Part shown: positions 29,624 through 36,893 of the stretch, piece by piece
Numbering within the stretch: position 1 is the stretch's first letter
Layout: each line of letters starts with the position of its first letter
Assembly: GCF_003579925.1 (NCBI RefSeq)
Contig: NZ_QUAL01000185.1
Span: 1-36,893, forward strand
Direction: 5' to 3'
DNA: 36,893 nucleotides
Source: Jiangella rhizosphaerae
GTDB taxonomy: Bacteria; Actinomycetota; Actinomycetes; Jiangellales; Jiangellaceae
The notes under the pieces: generated by a model
What the model saw: only the letters and a program-made list of their open reading frames with translations
Databases searched by the model: none
What the model was told of the DNA's origin: nothing
Made by a program: the position numbers and the translations under genes

Positions 29624-30727
29624 TCAGTCCACCGGCAGCACACGTACGTCGGCACGGTCGACCGTCTCGTCCGGCAGGGCGAACGTCAGGAGCTCCCAGC
29701 CCTCCGCTTCAACAGCCGACGTCTCGGCCGCTGACAGCGGCCGGTACGGCGTCACCGTCAGCACGCCGGCCTCCAGCCGCCACCAGCCGGCGACCTCGCC
29801 GTCGACCAGCAGGGCGTGCGGCACCACGCCGTTGCGGCGGTTCATCCGCTTGCGGTTGACGTCGTCGATGATGCGGGCGCGGTCGGCGTGTGAGCGCAGG
29901 ACGTTGTCGAAGTCGGGCAGGAAGCGCACCGGCGCCGGGACGTCGGCGCCCGGCCTGGGCGCGTCAGGGAGGTCGAACAGCTCGCGGCCGGACTCGTCGC
30001 GGAAGACGCGCAGCTCCGGCCGCAGCGAGTCGACCACGCCGCGCAGCCGGGTGAGGCCGCACCACGTCTGCAGGTCGGCCACGGACGCCGGGCCGAACGC
30101 CCCCAGGTAGCGCCGGACGTACTCGGCCGGGGCCGGCGCGGGGTCGAGCGGACGGCCGACCCAGCGCTCGATGGTCGTCAGCCGGGTCTGCCCGCTCTGC
30201 CCCCACACCGCCCGCGGGGGCACCTGGACCAGCGCCAGCAGGTTCCGCGCCACGTGCGCCAGATGCGCCGGGCCGACGGACGGCCACGACGGCGCCAGCA
30301 GCGCGCCGAGCTCGGCCATCGTCCGCGGCTCGTCCTCGAGTAGGTCCCGCGCGGCCGCGGCCACGGCGTCGAGGTCGGTGCCGGCGAGCGCCTTCGCGTG
30401 CAGGGTGTTCGTGCGCAGGTCGGCGACATAGAGCGGCTGGACCCACGGCCGCATGGCCAGCGCGTCGGGCACCGACAGCAGGTGGATGGTGCCGCGCTGC
30501 ACCGCGATGCGGACGACCGTGCGGTCCAGTAGGAGCCGCGCGAGGTCGTCGGGCCGGAAGCCGCGCAGCCGGGACCAGAGCTGGTAGTACGGCGAGAACG
30601 GCTGCTGGGCCTGCAGGCCGCCCAGGTGCTCGACGGTCGCGAGCACCGGGCGGTCGGCGCGGTCCAGCAGCAGCTGGCGGGCCAGCGTGGCGCGGTTGAG
30701 CTCGCGCCGGGTCAGCACGTCGGGCAT
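29624..30727 (-). CDS. AlkZ-like DNA glycosylase (winged-helix HTH_42 family)
   Basis: A 367-residue protein of the family that includes Streptomyces AlkZ and E. coli YcaQ, which unhook DNA interstrand crosslinks or bulky alkyl adducts. The opening LTRRELNRATLARQLLLDR and the catalytic region HLGGLQAQQPFSPYYQLWSR are typical; QAQ matches the QxQ motif of AlkZ rather than the QxD of YcaQ. Tandem winged-helix domains and a C-terminal beta-rich part (GWWRLEAGVLTVTPYRPLS) follow. ATG at 30727 lies six bases after a PafBC-type promoter, which itself speaks for a DNA-repair role. The exact lesion is unknown. Confidence 0.88.
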   Translation of the reverse strand: MPDVLTRRELNRATLARQLLLDRADRPVLATVEHLGGLQAQQPFSPYYQLWSRLRGFRPDDLARLLLDRTVVRIAVQRGTIHLLSVPDALAMRPWVQPLYVADLRTNTLHAKALAGTDLDAVAAAARDLLEDEPRTMAELGALLAPSWPSVGPAHLAHVARNLLALVQVPPRAVWGQSGQTRLTTIERWVGRPLDPAPAPAEYVRRYLGAFGPASVADLQTWCGLTRLRGVVDSLRPELRVFRDESGRELFDLPDAPRPGADVPAPVRFLPDFDNVLRSHADRARIIDDVNRKRMNRRNGVVPHALLVDGEVAGWWRLEAGVLTVTPYRPLSAAETSAVEAEGWELLTFALPDETVDRADVRVLPVD

Positions 30728-30733
30728 GCGCCC

Positions 30734-30756
30734 ACCCTTCCGCACCCCACCGACAA
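30734..30756 (-). promoter_or_regulatory. PafBC-type DNA-damage promoter before the AlkZ-like gene
   Basis: On the minus strand TTGTCGGTG (30748-30756) is followed by exactly eight bases, AAGGGT (30734-30739), six bases and ATG. The published LexA-independent, PafBC-dependent pattern is TTGTCRGTG-N8-TAnnnT. The upstream box is a full match; the -10 differs only at its first base. It fills the 31-base gap after the epoxide hydrolase stop. Confidence 0.75.
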
Positions 30757-30758
30757 CG

Positions 30759-31871
30759 TCACCGCAGCCCGCGGAAGAACTCGCGCAGGTCCGGGACCAG
30801 CAGGTCCGGGACCTGGTGTGCGGAGTAGTGCCCGCCGCGGTCGTACGTGTTCCACTGGACGATGCGGGCATGGTCGCGCTCGGCGAACCGGCGCATGGAG
30901 ATGAAGTCGTCCTTGAACCCGGCCAGCCCGAGCGGCACGGTCGTCGGCCCGCCGGGCGCCGCGGCCCGCTTGTCCTCGTAGTAGAACCGCGCCGACGACG
31001 CCGCGGTGTTCGTGAACCAGTAGATGCTGACGTTGGTGAGGATGAAGTCGTCGCTCACCTGGCCCTCGCCGAAAAGCTGCGCGTTCCACGCCAGCTGGCC
31101 GGCGGGGGAGTCGGCCAGCGCGTGCGCCAGCGTCTGCGGCTGGCTGGCCTGCAGCTGGTTGAACGCGCCGACCTCCTCCCAGAACCACTGCAGCCGCCGC
31201 AGCCCGGCCTGCTCCTCCTCGGACAGGCCCGCCAGCTCGGCCGGGTCGCCGGACGGGAACGAGAAGACCTGCGTGACGTGCACGCCGGCGACGTGCTCGG
31301 GGTCGACCCGGCCGACCTCGGGCGAGATGATCGAGCCGCCGTCGTTGCCGTGCAGGCCGTAGCGCTCGTAGCCGAGCCGGCGCATCAGCTCCGCCCAGGC
31401 GCGGGCGATGCGGTGCCGGTCCCAGCCGCGGTCGGTCGTCGGCCCGGAGAAACCGAACCCGGGCACCGACGGGACGACCAGGTGGAACGCCGCCGACGGG
31501 TCGCCGCCATGCGCCCGCGGGTCCGACAGCGGGCCGATGACGTCGAGGAACTCGACGATCGACCCCGGCCAGCCGTGCGTCAGCAGCAGCGGGAACGCGT
31601 CGGGCTCGGGGGAGCGGACGTGCAGGAAGTGGACGGTCTGGCCGTCGATCTCGGTCGTGAACTGCGGGTGGGCGTTGAGCCGCGCCTCCCACTCTCGCCA
31701 GTCGTACCCGTCGCGCCAGCGCTCGACGAGCCGCTGGACGAAGCCGGCGGGGACGCCGTAGTCCCAGCCCGCGCCGGGCAGCTCCTGGGCGAACCGGGTC
31801 CGCTCCAGCCGGGCGCGGAGGTCGTCGAGGTCGGCCTGCGGGATGGCGATGGTGAAGGGTGTGATCTCCAT
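30759..31871 (-). CDS. Epoxide hydrolase, microsomal type
   Basis: A 370-residue alpha/beta hydrolase with an N-terminal EHN domain ([34 protein letters not shown]). The core has [20 protein letters not shown] with the HGWP oxyanion motif, the nucleophile Asp in [15 protein letters not shown], two lid Tyr candidates, and the catalytic His in [13 protein letters not shown]. It opens epoxides to diols in the cytosol. ATG at 31871 lies seven bases after TAGCGT, so the transcript is probably leaderless. It is divergent from a WYL regulator that likely controls it. Confidence 0.9.
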   Translation of the reverse strand: MEITPFTIAIPQADLDDLRARLERTRFAQELPGAGWDYGVPAGFVQRLVERWRDGYDWREWEARLNAHPQFTTEIDGQTVHFLHVRSPEPDAFPLLLTHGWPGSIVEFLDVIGPLSDPRAHGGDPSAAFHLVVPSVPGFGFSGPTTDRGWDRHRIARAWAELMRRLGYERYGLHGNDGGSIISPEVGRVDPEHVAGVHVTQVFSFPSGDPAELAGLSEEEQAGLRRLQWFWEEVGAFNQLQASQPQTLAHALADSPAGQLAWNAQLFGEGQVSDDFILTNVSIYWFTNTAASSARFYYEDKRAAAPGGPTTVPLGLAGFKDDFISMRRFAERDHARIVQWNTYDRGGHYSAHQVPDLLVPDLREFFRGLR

Positions 31872-31878
31872 GCCCGCC

Positions 31879-31934
31879 ACGCTACGAACCAACGCGGAAG
31901 ACTTCGTTCCGCATTGGCTGGCAGACTTCCAGCC
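31879..31934. promoter_or_regulatory. Two operator-like dyads between epoxide hydrolase and WYL gene
   Basis: TAGCGT (31879-31884, minus strand) is the likely -10 of the hydrolase gene. CCAACGCGGAA (31889-31899) mirrors TTCCGCATTGG (31907-31917) with one mismatch. GGCTGG (31916-31921) mirrors CCAGCC (31929-31934), ending right before the WYL ATG. Both dyads enclose a GACTTC-containing centre (GGAAGACTTC, GGCAGACTTC), 24 bases apart. Confidence 0.5.
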
Positions 31935-32915
31935 ATGAGGGAAACGTCGGCGCGGCTGCTGCGCCTGTTGTCGTTGTTGCAGGTCCGGCGGTCGTGGAGC
32001 GGCCCGGAGCTGGCCGACCGGCTGGACGTCACGACCCGGACCGTGCGCAACGACGTCGAGAAGCTGCGCTCGCTGGGCTATCCGGTGGAGGCGACGCCCG
32101 GAGCGGCGGGTGGATACCGGCTCGGCGCCGGGGCCGAGCTGCCGCCGCTACTGCTGGACGACGACGAGGCGGTCGCCGTCGCCGTCGGGCTGCGCACCGT
32201 GAGCGCCGTCGACGGCGTCGAGGAGACCGCCGTGCGTGCGCTGGCCAAGCTCGAGCAGGTTCTGCCGTCACGGCTGCGCCGGCGCGTCGACGCCGTCCAG
32301 CGGGCCACCGTCACCGTCCCGTACGACACCCCGGCACCCTCGGTCGACGCCGGCTTGCTGGCGACGCTGTCGCTGGCCTGCCGCGACCGCGAGCGGGTCC
32401 GGTTCCGCTACCGGACGCACGACGGCGGGCCGTCGCGCCGGGCGGTCGAGCCACTGCGGCTGGTGCGGTGGGGGCGGCGCTGGTACCTGGTCGCCTGGGA
32501 CGTCGACCGCCGCGACTGGCGCACCTTCCGCGTCGACCGCATCGAGGACTGCACGCCGGTGGGAGCACGGTTCGCCGAGCGTGAGCCGCCGGCGGAGGAC
32601 CTGGCGGCGTACGTGTCGGCGCGGACGTCGGCCGCGGCCTGGCGGTACCGGGCGACCGTGCGGCTGCACGCGCCGGCCGAGGCGATGCGCCGGCGGATCC
32701 CGGTGGCCGCTGGTTCGCTGACGCCGGACGGCAACGACGCCTGCCTGTTCCGGACGGGCGCCGACGCGCTCGACACGCTGGTCGTCTGGATCGGCGCGGC
32801 CGGGGTCGACTTCGACGTCCTGGACCCGCCCGAGCTGGCCGAGCACGTCGCCGAACTCGGCCGCAGGTACACCCGGGCCGGCGCCGGAGCGGCGTCGGGG
32901 AGAATCAGCGGGTGA
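31935..32915 (+). CDS. WYL-domain transcriptional regulator (YafY family)
   Basis: A 326-residue regulator. The N-terminal DeoR-like winged helix is [20 protein letters not shown] with [20 protein letters not shown]. The WYL domain follows ([31 protein letters not shown]), then a WCX-like C-terminus ([13 protein letters not shown]). It is related to PafB/PafC but stands alone. The divergent epoxide hydrolase and the two dyads between them suggest direct control. The stop overlaps the amidohydrolase start in GTGA, so it may control that gene as well. Confidence 0.92.
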   Translation: MRETSARLLRLLSLLQVRRSWSGPELADRLDVTTRTVRNDVEKLRSLGYPVEATPGAAGGYRLGAGAELPPLLLDDDEAVAVAVGLRTVSAVDGVEETAVRALAKLEQVLPSRLRRRVDAVQRATVTVPYDTPAPSVDAGLLATLSLACRDRERVRFRYRTHDGGPSRRAVEPLRLVRWGRRWYLVAWDVDRRDWRTFRVDRIEDCTPVGARFAEREPPAEDLAAYVSARTSAAAWRYRATVRLHAPAEAMRRRIPVAAGSLTPDGNDACLFRTGADALDTLVVWIGAAGVDFDVLDPPELAEHVAELGRRYTRAGAGAASGRISG

Positions 32916-34501
32916 CGACGACCCTCTACCGCAACGGCCGCATCCACAGTCCCGCCGATCCGTTCGCGACCGCGATGCTGGTGGTGGACGACACCGTCGC
33001 CTGGGTGGGCGCCGAGGGCGCCGCGCAGACCCACGTCGACGCGGCCGACGAGGTCGTCGACCTGGAGGACGCGCTGGTCGCGCCCGCGTTCGTCGACGCG
33101 CACGTGCACCTCACGGAGACCGGGCTGGCCCGCGACGGCCTCGACCTCGCCGGCGTGGCCAGCCGGGCCGCCCTGCTCGACCTCGTCTCCGAGCGGGCCC
33201 GGCAACGCCCCGGCGAGGCGATCCTGGGGTTCGGCTGGGAGGAGGACGGCTGGCCCGACGGCGGGGCGCCGACGCCCGACGAGCTCGACCGCGCGGCCGA
33301 CGGTGCCGCCGTCTACCTCGCCCGCCGCGACGTCCACACCGCCGCCGTGTCCGGCGCGCTGCTCGCCGCCGACCGCTCCATCGCCCGCGCCGACGGCTAC
33401 GACGACGGCCTGGTCCGCCGCGACGCCCACCACCGCGCCCGCCAGGCCGCCCGGTCCGCCATCCCCGCCGGCCGGCTCGCCCGGCTGCGCGAGGAGGCGC
33501 TGCGGCACGCCGCGTCGCTGGGCATCGGCGCCGTGCACGAGATCGGCGCCCCGCACATCAGCGACCCGTCCGACTTCACCGCCGTGCTGGCGCTGGGTGC
33601 GTCGCCGGAGCTGCCGGACGTCATCGGCTACTGGGGCGCGACGGCGGTGGGCGAGGCGCAGGCGCTCGGCGCGGCCGGCGCGGCCGGCGACCTCAACGTC
33701 GACGGGTCGATCGGCTCGCGCAGCGCCCGGCTGTCCGCCCCCTACGCCGACGCCCTCGGTGAGCGCGGCCGCCTCTACCTCGACCTCGACGCCGCCACCG
33801 AGCACGTCGTCGCCTGCACCCGCGCGGGGATCCAGGCCGGCTTCCACTGCATCGGCGACGAGGCGGTGCGGATCGCCGTCGAGGCCGTCGCGGCCGCCGC
33901 GCAGGTATGCGGCCTGGCCGCCGTGGTCGGGTCGCGGCACCGGCTGGAGCACGTCGAGATGATCGACGACCTGCTGATCGCCGAGATGGCCCGGCTGGGC
34001 GTCGCGGCGAGCATGCAGCCGGCCTTCGACGCGCTGTGGGGCGGCCCGGACGGGCTGTACGCCGAGCGGCTCGGGCCGTCGCGGGGTGTGTCGCTGAACC
34101 CGTTCGCCGCGATGGCGCGGGCCGGCGTGCTGCTGGCCTTCGGGTCCGACTCGCCCGTGACGCCGCTGGCCGGCTGGGAGACCGTCCGCGCGGCGTCACA
34201 GCACCGCACGCCGTCGCAGCGGATCAGCGCCCGGGCGGCGTTCTCGGCCGCGACGCGGGGCGGCTGGCGGGCCGCGCGCGTCGAGGACGCCGGCGTGCTC
34301 GCGCCGGGCATGCGCGCGTCGTTCGCGGTGTGGGAGGTTCCGTACGAGCTGGTCGTCCAGGCGCCGGACGAGCGCGTCGCGGCGTGGTCGACCGACCCGC
34401 GCGCCGGTGTGCCGGGCCTGCCGGACCTGTCGCCCGGCGTGCCGCTGCCGCGCTGCCTGCGGACCGTGGTGCGCGGCCGGACGGTGTACGCCTCGGCCTG
34501 A
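32912..34501 (+). CDS. Amidohydrolase, YtcJ-like
   Basis: A 529-residue metal-dependent amidohydrolase of the YtcJ group. Metal and catalytic motifs are APAFVDAHVHLTETG (HxH), HCIGDEAVRIAVEA, RHRLEHVEMIDD and LLAFGSDSPVTPL (Asp). The N-terminal beta domain starts TTLYRNGRIHSP and the C-terminal strands return to it (GMRASFAVWEVPYE). The family hydrolyses C-N bonds in varied small molecules; substrate unknown. Translation is coupled to the WYL gene by a 4-base overlap. Confidence 0.9.
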   Translation: MTTTLYRNGRIHSPADPFATAMLVVDDTVAWVGAEGAAQTHVDAADEVVDLEDALVAPAFVDAHVHLTETGLARDGLDLAGVASRAALLDLVSERARQRPGEAILGFGWEEDGWPDGGAPTPDELDRAADGAAVYLARRDVHTAAVSGALLAADRSIARADGYDDGLVRRDAHHRARQAARSAIPAGRLARLREEALRHAASLGIGAVHEIGAPHISDPSDFTAVLALGASPELPDVIGYWGATAVGEAQALGAAGAAGDLNVDGSIGSRSARLSAPYADALGERGRLYLDLDAATEHVVACTRAGIQAGFHCIGDEAVRIAVEAVAAAAQVCGLAAVVGSRHRLEHVEMIDDLLIAEMARLGVAASMQPAFDALWGGPDGLYAERLGPSRGVSLNPFAAMARAGVLLAFGSDSPVTPLAGWETVRAASQHRTPSQRISARAAFSAATRGGWRAARVEDAGVLAPGMRASFAVWEVPYELVVQAPDERVAAWSTDPRAGVPGLPDLSPGVPLPRCLRTVVRGRTVYASA

Positions 34502-34548
34502 TCGCCCGCCGAACCCTCCCGCCGTCCGTACGCTGAGGCGTGACCCGG

Positions 34549-34586
34549 TGGCAGGGGTCGCAGGTTCAAATCCCTGTCAGCCGACT
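34549..34586 (+). pseudogene. Decayed tRNA 3' end, possible attachment-site remnant
   Basis: The stretch GGGTCGCAGGTTCAAATC followed by CCTGTCAGCCGAC looks like the T arm and acceptor end of a tRNA. Removing one C (CCTGT for CCCTGT) would restore a five-pair T stem around the TTCAAAT loop; as written only two pairs form. No D or anticodon arm lies upstream. tRNA 3' ends are common integration sites, and a disturbed region follows. Confidence 0.45.
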
Positions 34587-34590
34587 GTGT

Positions 34591-34642
34591 GATGTCTCAG
34601 GACATCGGAATGGCTCGAACCTACGGTTTGTAGGTTCGGGCC
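34591..34642 (+). repeat. Two hairpins after the tRNA remnant
   Basis: GATGTC-TCAG-GACATC (34591-34606) is a perfect six-pair hairpin. GGCTCGAACCTAC (34612-34624) pairs with GTAGGTTCGGGCC (34630-34642) with one mismatch around a five-base loop. The second looks like a rho-independent terminator stem; the first may be an end of a lost mobile element. Confidence 0.5.
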
Positions 34643-34647
34643 GTTCG

Positions 34648-34830
34648 TCATTTCCGGGTTGGTCCGGGTGGGCGGCCGGTGGGCTGGTAGATGCGGGTGG
34701 GGTCCAGGACGAGCTCGCGGAGGAGTTCGTGAGACCGCAAGCGATACTGCAGGTGTTCCTCCATCGACCTGAGCTGCCTCGCGTTGCTGTGCCGCGCGAC
34801 GGTGACGCTGCCTGGCCGAAGTGATCGACC
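34648..34830 (-). pseudogene. Coding remnant of unknown family
   Basis: The minus strand reads ARQLRSMEEHLQYRLRSHE then LLRELVLDPTRIYQPTGRP to a TGA at 34648. The helix-rich, charged sequence and codon use look like the C-terminus of a real protein. I see no good upstream start other than the internal ATG before EEHLQ. I do not recognise the family; a mobile-element or phage-type gene is possible given the site. Confidence 0.25.
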
Positions 34831-34841
34831 ACATCGGCATT

Positions 34842-34866
34842 GTGCCACCGACAAGATCGGTAGCAC
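34842..34866. repeat. Dyad containing a TTGTCGGTG box
   Basis: GTGCCACCGA (34842-34851) mirrors TCGGTAGCAC (34857-34866) with one mismatch. The minus strand holds TTGTCGGTG at 34846-34854, but the hexamer eight bases further (CCGATG) is not a -10 box and no intact gene follows. It may be the relic of a promoter or of an element end. Confidence 0.35.
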
Positions 34867-35203
34867 ACCCCTCAGCCGGCCTGTCGTTAGGTGGCCTGTG
34901 GCAACATGCGCCGGACGGGCGGCGTGGTGCTCACGACGGGCTGGCCTTGCATGGGGTCGACGATGTCGCCGCTCATACTCCATCGCCAGGTCACGCCGGA
35001 TCCGAGGTTGGATCTCAGCGGCGAGGCGACGATGGTAGGCGGGTCCTGACCCGGGGCGCATGAGTTTCGTCAAGTGAGCGGGCCCACGTGTGGTCGCGGA
35101 TTTCGGCCCCAGCCGATGGCGGCGGCTAGCGATCCGTTCGTTGCTCGGCCCGAACCCGTATGGTTGTTGCAGATAGAGCAGTTGAAGCAGATGGAGGCGT
35201 TGT
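34867..35203. other. Gene-poor stretch, only broken reading frames
   Basis: I find no intact gene here. Two minus-strand frames give short protein-like pieces (AYHRRLAAEIQPRIRRDLAM; GDIVDPMQGQPVVSTTPPV) that do not join. Base composition is slightly lower in G+C than in the flanking genes. It looks like debris left of the toxin-antitoxin pair. GGAGG at ~35192-35196 is the ribosome site of the next gene. Confidence 0.4.
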
Positions 35204-35587
35204 GTGACGGAGATGCTGGCTCGTGACGTTGAGGCTGTGCATCGTGCTCTGGATGCTGGCGGTGACGAGGTGCAAGTATCGCTCTCGAGGGAGACGGCTG
35301 AGCTGCTCGCACGTGTGGTCGACGCGCGTGCTCGGGGCCAGCAGGTTCTCGTCACCCGGGGACATGCCGAGGTCACCCCGAGTGAGGCCGCTGAGCTGCT
35401 GGGGATGTCGCGGCCACAGGTTCGCAAGCTGATGGATCAGGGCGTGCTCGACTTCCGCAAGGTTGGTGCCCATCACCGCATCCGGGTCTCCTCGATCCGG
35501 GCGTTCCTCGACGCCGAGCGTCCGCGGCGGCGTGCAGCCTTGGAGGATCTTGCCGATCTGCAGGATGAGTTGGGTCTCACGGAGTGA
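35204..35587 (+). CDS. Helix-turn-helix antitoxin, excisionase-type DNA-binding
   Basis: A 127-residue protein that pairs with the PIN toxin after it. An N-terminal part (VQVSLSRETAELLARVVDA) precedes an excisionase-like winged helix: EVTPSEAAELLGMSRPQVRK and KVGAHHRIRVSSIRAFLDAE. The acidic C-terminus (ALEDLADLQDELGLTE) probably wraps the toxin. GTG at 35204 follows GGAGG. The stop overlaps the toxin start in GTGA. It likely represses its own promoter. Confidence 0.85.
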   Translation: MTEMLARDVEAVHRALDAGGDEVQVSLSRETAELLARVVDARARGQQVLVTRGHAEVTPSEAAELLGMSRPQVRKLMDQGVLDFRKVGAHHRIRVSSIRAFLDAERPRRRAALEDLADLQDELGLTE

Positions 35588-36195
35588 CTGACGATCTCGA
35601 CCTGCCCGGCATGGTCCGGGTCGTGCTGGTCGACGCCAACGTCCTGTACTCGCGCGTCCTGCGTGACTACCTGCTCTACGCAGCTGATGAGGAGATCATC
35701 GCCATCGCGTGGAGCCGGCAGATTCTCGACGAGGTCACCGAACATCTGGCGGCGAACGTCGCCGGCTTCACCATCGAGTCCGGCATGCGCCTGGCTAGCG
35801 CGATGAACCGTGCGTTCCCCTATGCCGAGGTCGAGCCGACACCCGAGGATCACGAGCGGCTGTCCGAGCTGGCGCTGCCTGACGAGGACGACCGCCATGT
35901 GATCGCCGCTGCTGTAGCCGCGGAGGCCACGGTCCTGTGCACGGCGAACACGAAGGACTTCCCGGACGACGTAGCAGGGCCGCTCGGGTTCGAGGTGATG
36001 ACGCCCGATGCGCTGTTGAGCATCCTGATCGCCGAGTACCCGGTCCAGATGCTTGCCGCACATGCGACCGCCGCTGCCCAGTTGCGCGGCGCCACGGACC
36101 CATCGACCATCGCCGCGCTGGAGCGTGCCGGCGCCCCGATCGCGGCCGCCAGAATGGTCCCTCTGCTGGAGTCGGCCGGCATAGCTCTCGACTGA
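35584..36195 (+). CDS. PIN-domain toxin, VapC-like
   Basis: A 203-residue PIN nuclease. The acidic cluster is visible: Asp in VVLVDANVLYSRVLRD, Glu in ILDEVTEHLAAN, Asp in LPDEDDRHVIAAA and the Asn/Asp of CTANTKDFPDD. Such toxins cut tRNA or rRNA and stop growth until neutralised. It is longer than a minimal VapC (~130 residues) by a C-terminal helical extension of ~60 residues (QMLAAHATAAAQLRGATDPS). The pair lies next to the tRNA scar, a typical place for acquired stabilisation modules. Confidence 0.87.
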   Translation: MTDDLDLPGMVRVVLVDANVLYSRVLRDYLLYAADEEIIAIAWSRQILDEVTEHLAANVAGFTIESGMRLASAMNRAFPYAEVEPTPEDHERLSELALPDEDDRHVIAAAVAAEATVLCTANTKDFPDDVAGPLGFEVMTPDALLSILIAEYPVQMLAAHATAAAQLRGATDPSTIAALERAGAPIAAARMVPLLESAGIALD

Positions 36196-36373
36196 GACGA
36201 CGCCCCACCGGCTCCACCGCTTACCCATCGCAAACAACCCGTGCCGACCCTCGGAGACCCGATACAGTCGGAGATCGAGAACCACCCGGTTCCCAGCAAA
36301 CAGCAGGGGATCCGCAAGCTTCTGAGATGACCGTAAAGCTGCTCTGACCAGCGGTTTTGTCCAGGAGGGATCC

Positions 36374-36893
36374 ATGCAGATCGACAACGAGTTCACCGTG
36401 AGCGTTCCCGTCGACGAGGCCTGGGCGGTCCTCACCGACCTCGAGGGCATCGCGCCGTGCATGCCGGGCGCTCAGCTCACCGGCCGCGACGGCGACGTCT
36501 ATCGCGGACGGGTGCGGATCAAGGTCGGGCCGGTCGTGTCCGAGTACGCCGGCACCGCCACGTTCGCCGAGAAGGACGACGCCCGGCACCGTGCCGTCAT
36601 CAGCGCCTCCGGCCGCGACTCGCGCGGGGCCGGCAACGCCTCGGCCCAGATCGTCGCGCAGCTGCGGCCCGACGGCGACCGCACCGTCGTCACTGTCGAC
36701 ACCGACCTGCACATCACCGGCCGCATCGCTCAGCTGGGCCGCGGCATGATCAAGGAGGTGTCGACCAAGCTGCTCGGCCAGTTCGCCGACTGCCTCGAGA
36801 GCAAGCTCGCCGGGTCCGCCGCGCCGGCGGCGGAGACGACGGCCGCGGCGGCGCCCGCCGGGGAGGCCGCGCCCGCACCCGCACCGGAAGCGC
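36374..36893 (+). CDS. CoxG-like SRPBCC protein, 3' end outside window
   Basis: The frame starts at ATG 36374 after AGGAGG (36363-36368) and is still open at the window end (173 codons visible). The first ~145 residues match the CO dehydrogenase subunit G (CoxG) type SRPBCC fold: IDNEFTVSVPVDEAWAVLTD, CMPGAQLTGRDGDVYRGRV, and RGMIKEVSTKLLGQFADCLE. The remainder is an Ala/Pro/Glu-rich linker. In CO dehydrogenase-type operons CoxG helps bring the complex to the membrane. Downstream genes are needed to say if this is a molybdenum hydroxylase operon. Confidence 0.88.
   Translation, partial: MQIDNEFTVSVPVDEAWAVLTDLEGIAPCMPGAQLTGRDGDVYRGRVRIKVGPVVSEYAGTATFAEKDDARHRAVISASGRDSRGAGNASAQIVAQLRPDGDRTVVTVDTDLHITGRIAQLGRGMIKEVSTKLLGQFADCLESKLAGSAAPAAETTAAAAPAGEAAPAPAPEA

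Noticed and set aside
34512-34586. Complete tRNA gene
   Set aside because: Only the T-arm/acceptor part is recognisable; no D arm or anticodon arm, and the T stem is broken by an extra C.
34846-34854. Second PafBC promoter (TTGTCGGTG on the minus strand)
   Set aside because: The hexamer at the right distance is CCGATG, not TAnnnT, and no intact gene follows.
36196-36373. Minus-strand coding remnant in the gap before coxG
   Set aside because: The open frame is antisense to the toxin gene and the short protein-like stretch could not be tied to any family.
1-36893. CRISPR array
   Set aside because: No regularly spaced short direct repeats and no cas genes were seen; the repeats present are inverted-repeat elements.

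Overview
The window is chromosomal DNA of a high-GC actinobacterium. Coding regions are rich in G/C at third codon positions. The left half carries the actinobacterial pafB-pafC-tatA-tatC-helY block, in the gene order known from Mycobacterium tuberculosis, followed by the 5'-3' exonuclease and Xaa-Pro peptidase genes that also lie near helY there. Several promoters are of the leaderless actinobacterial type, with a TAnnnT -10 box 5-8 bases before the start codon. A genus cannot be assigned from sequence alone; Jiangella-like or other non-mycelial or mycelial soil actinobacteria would fit.

Layout. 1-2072: a partial membrane-anchored hypothetical gene and a convergent DUF3866 gene. 2127-10269: a long rightward run of pafB, pafC, a one-helix protein, tatA, tatC, a diacylglycerol-kinase-like gene, helY and an NAD-dependent epimerase. 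10505-16043: a 5'-3' exonuclease and a class E sortase (leftward), then a GOLPH3-like protein, an Xaa-Pro peptidase, a small unknown protein and a Tat-exported amidase (rightward). 16775-19762: an FAD-linked oxidase, a class V aminotransferase and a divergent Lrp/AsnC regulator. 19775-21027: a processive-type family 2 glycosyltransferase with a 53-residue LAQTG-plus-helix microprotein 2 bases behind it. 21592-27836: a tightly packed leftward operon (lat, pcd, fused E1 alpha/beta, gcdH) that reads as lysine degradation through 2-aminoadipate to crotonyl-CoA. 27971-34501: a divergent GNAT/XRE-cupin pair, an AlkZ-like DNA glycosylase, an epoxide hydrolase, a divergent WYL regulator and an amidohydrolase. 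34502-35203: a scar with a decayed tRNA 3' end, hairpins and coding debris. 35204-36195: a VapBC-like toxin-antitoxin pair. 36374-end: a CoxG-like SRPBCC protein, cut by the window end.

Signals that ordinary gene calling would miss. (1) The AlkZ-like DNA glycosylase has, in the 31-base gap before it, the match TTGTCGGTG-N8-AAGGGT to the PafBC DNA-damage promoter, six bases before its ATG. PafBC itself is encoded in the window. (2) Two ~546-base non-coding copies of one element, in opposite orientation, have ~39-base terminal inverted repeats, nested internal hairpins and a shared core. A third, 216-base element with 39-base perfect inverted ends carries a related core. All sit against gene 3' ends. 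(3) The LAQTG microprotein is paired with a polysaccharide-synthase-type glycosyltransferase whose upstream region holds two identical dyads 44 bases apart. (4) A fused E1 gene sits inside a lysine operon as a candidate 2-oxoadipate decarboxylase. (5) Overlapping divergent leaderless promoters separate the GNAT and XRE-cupin genes.
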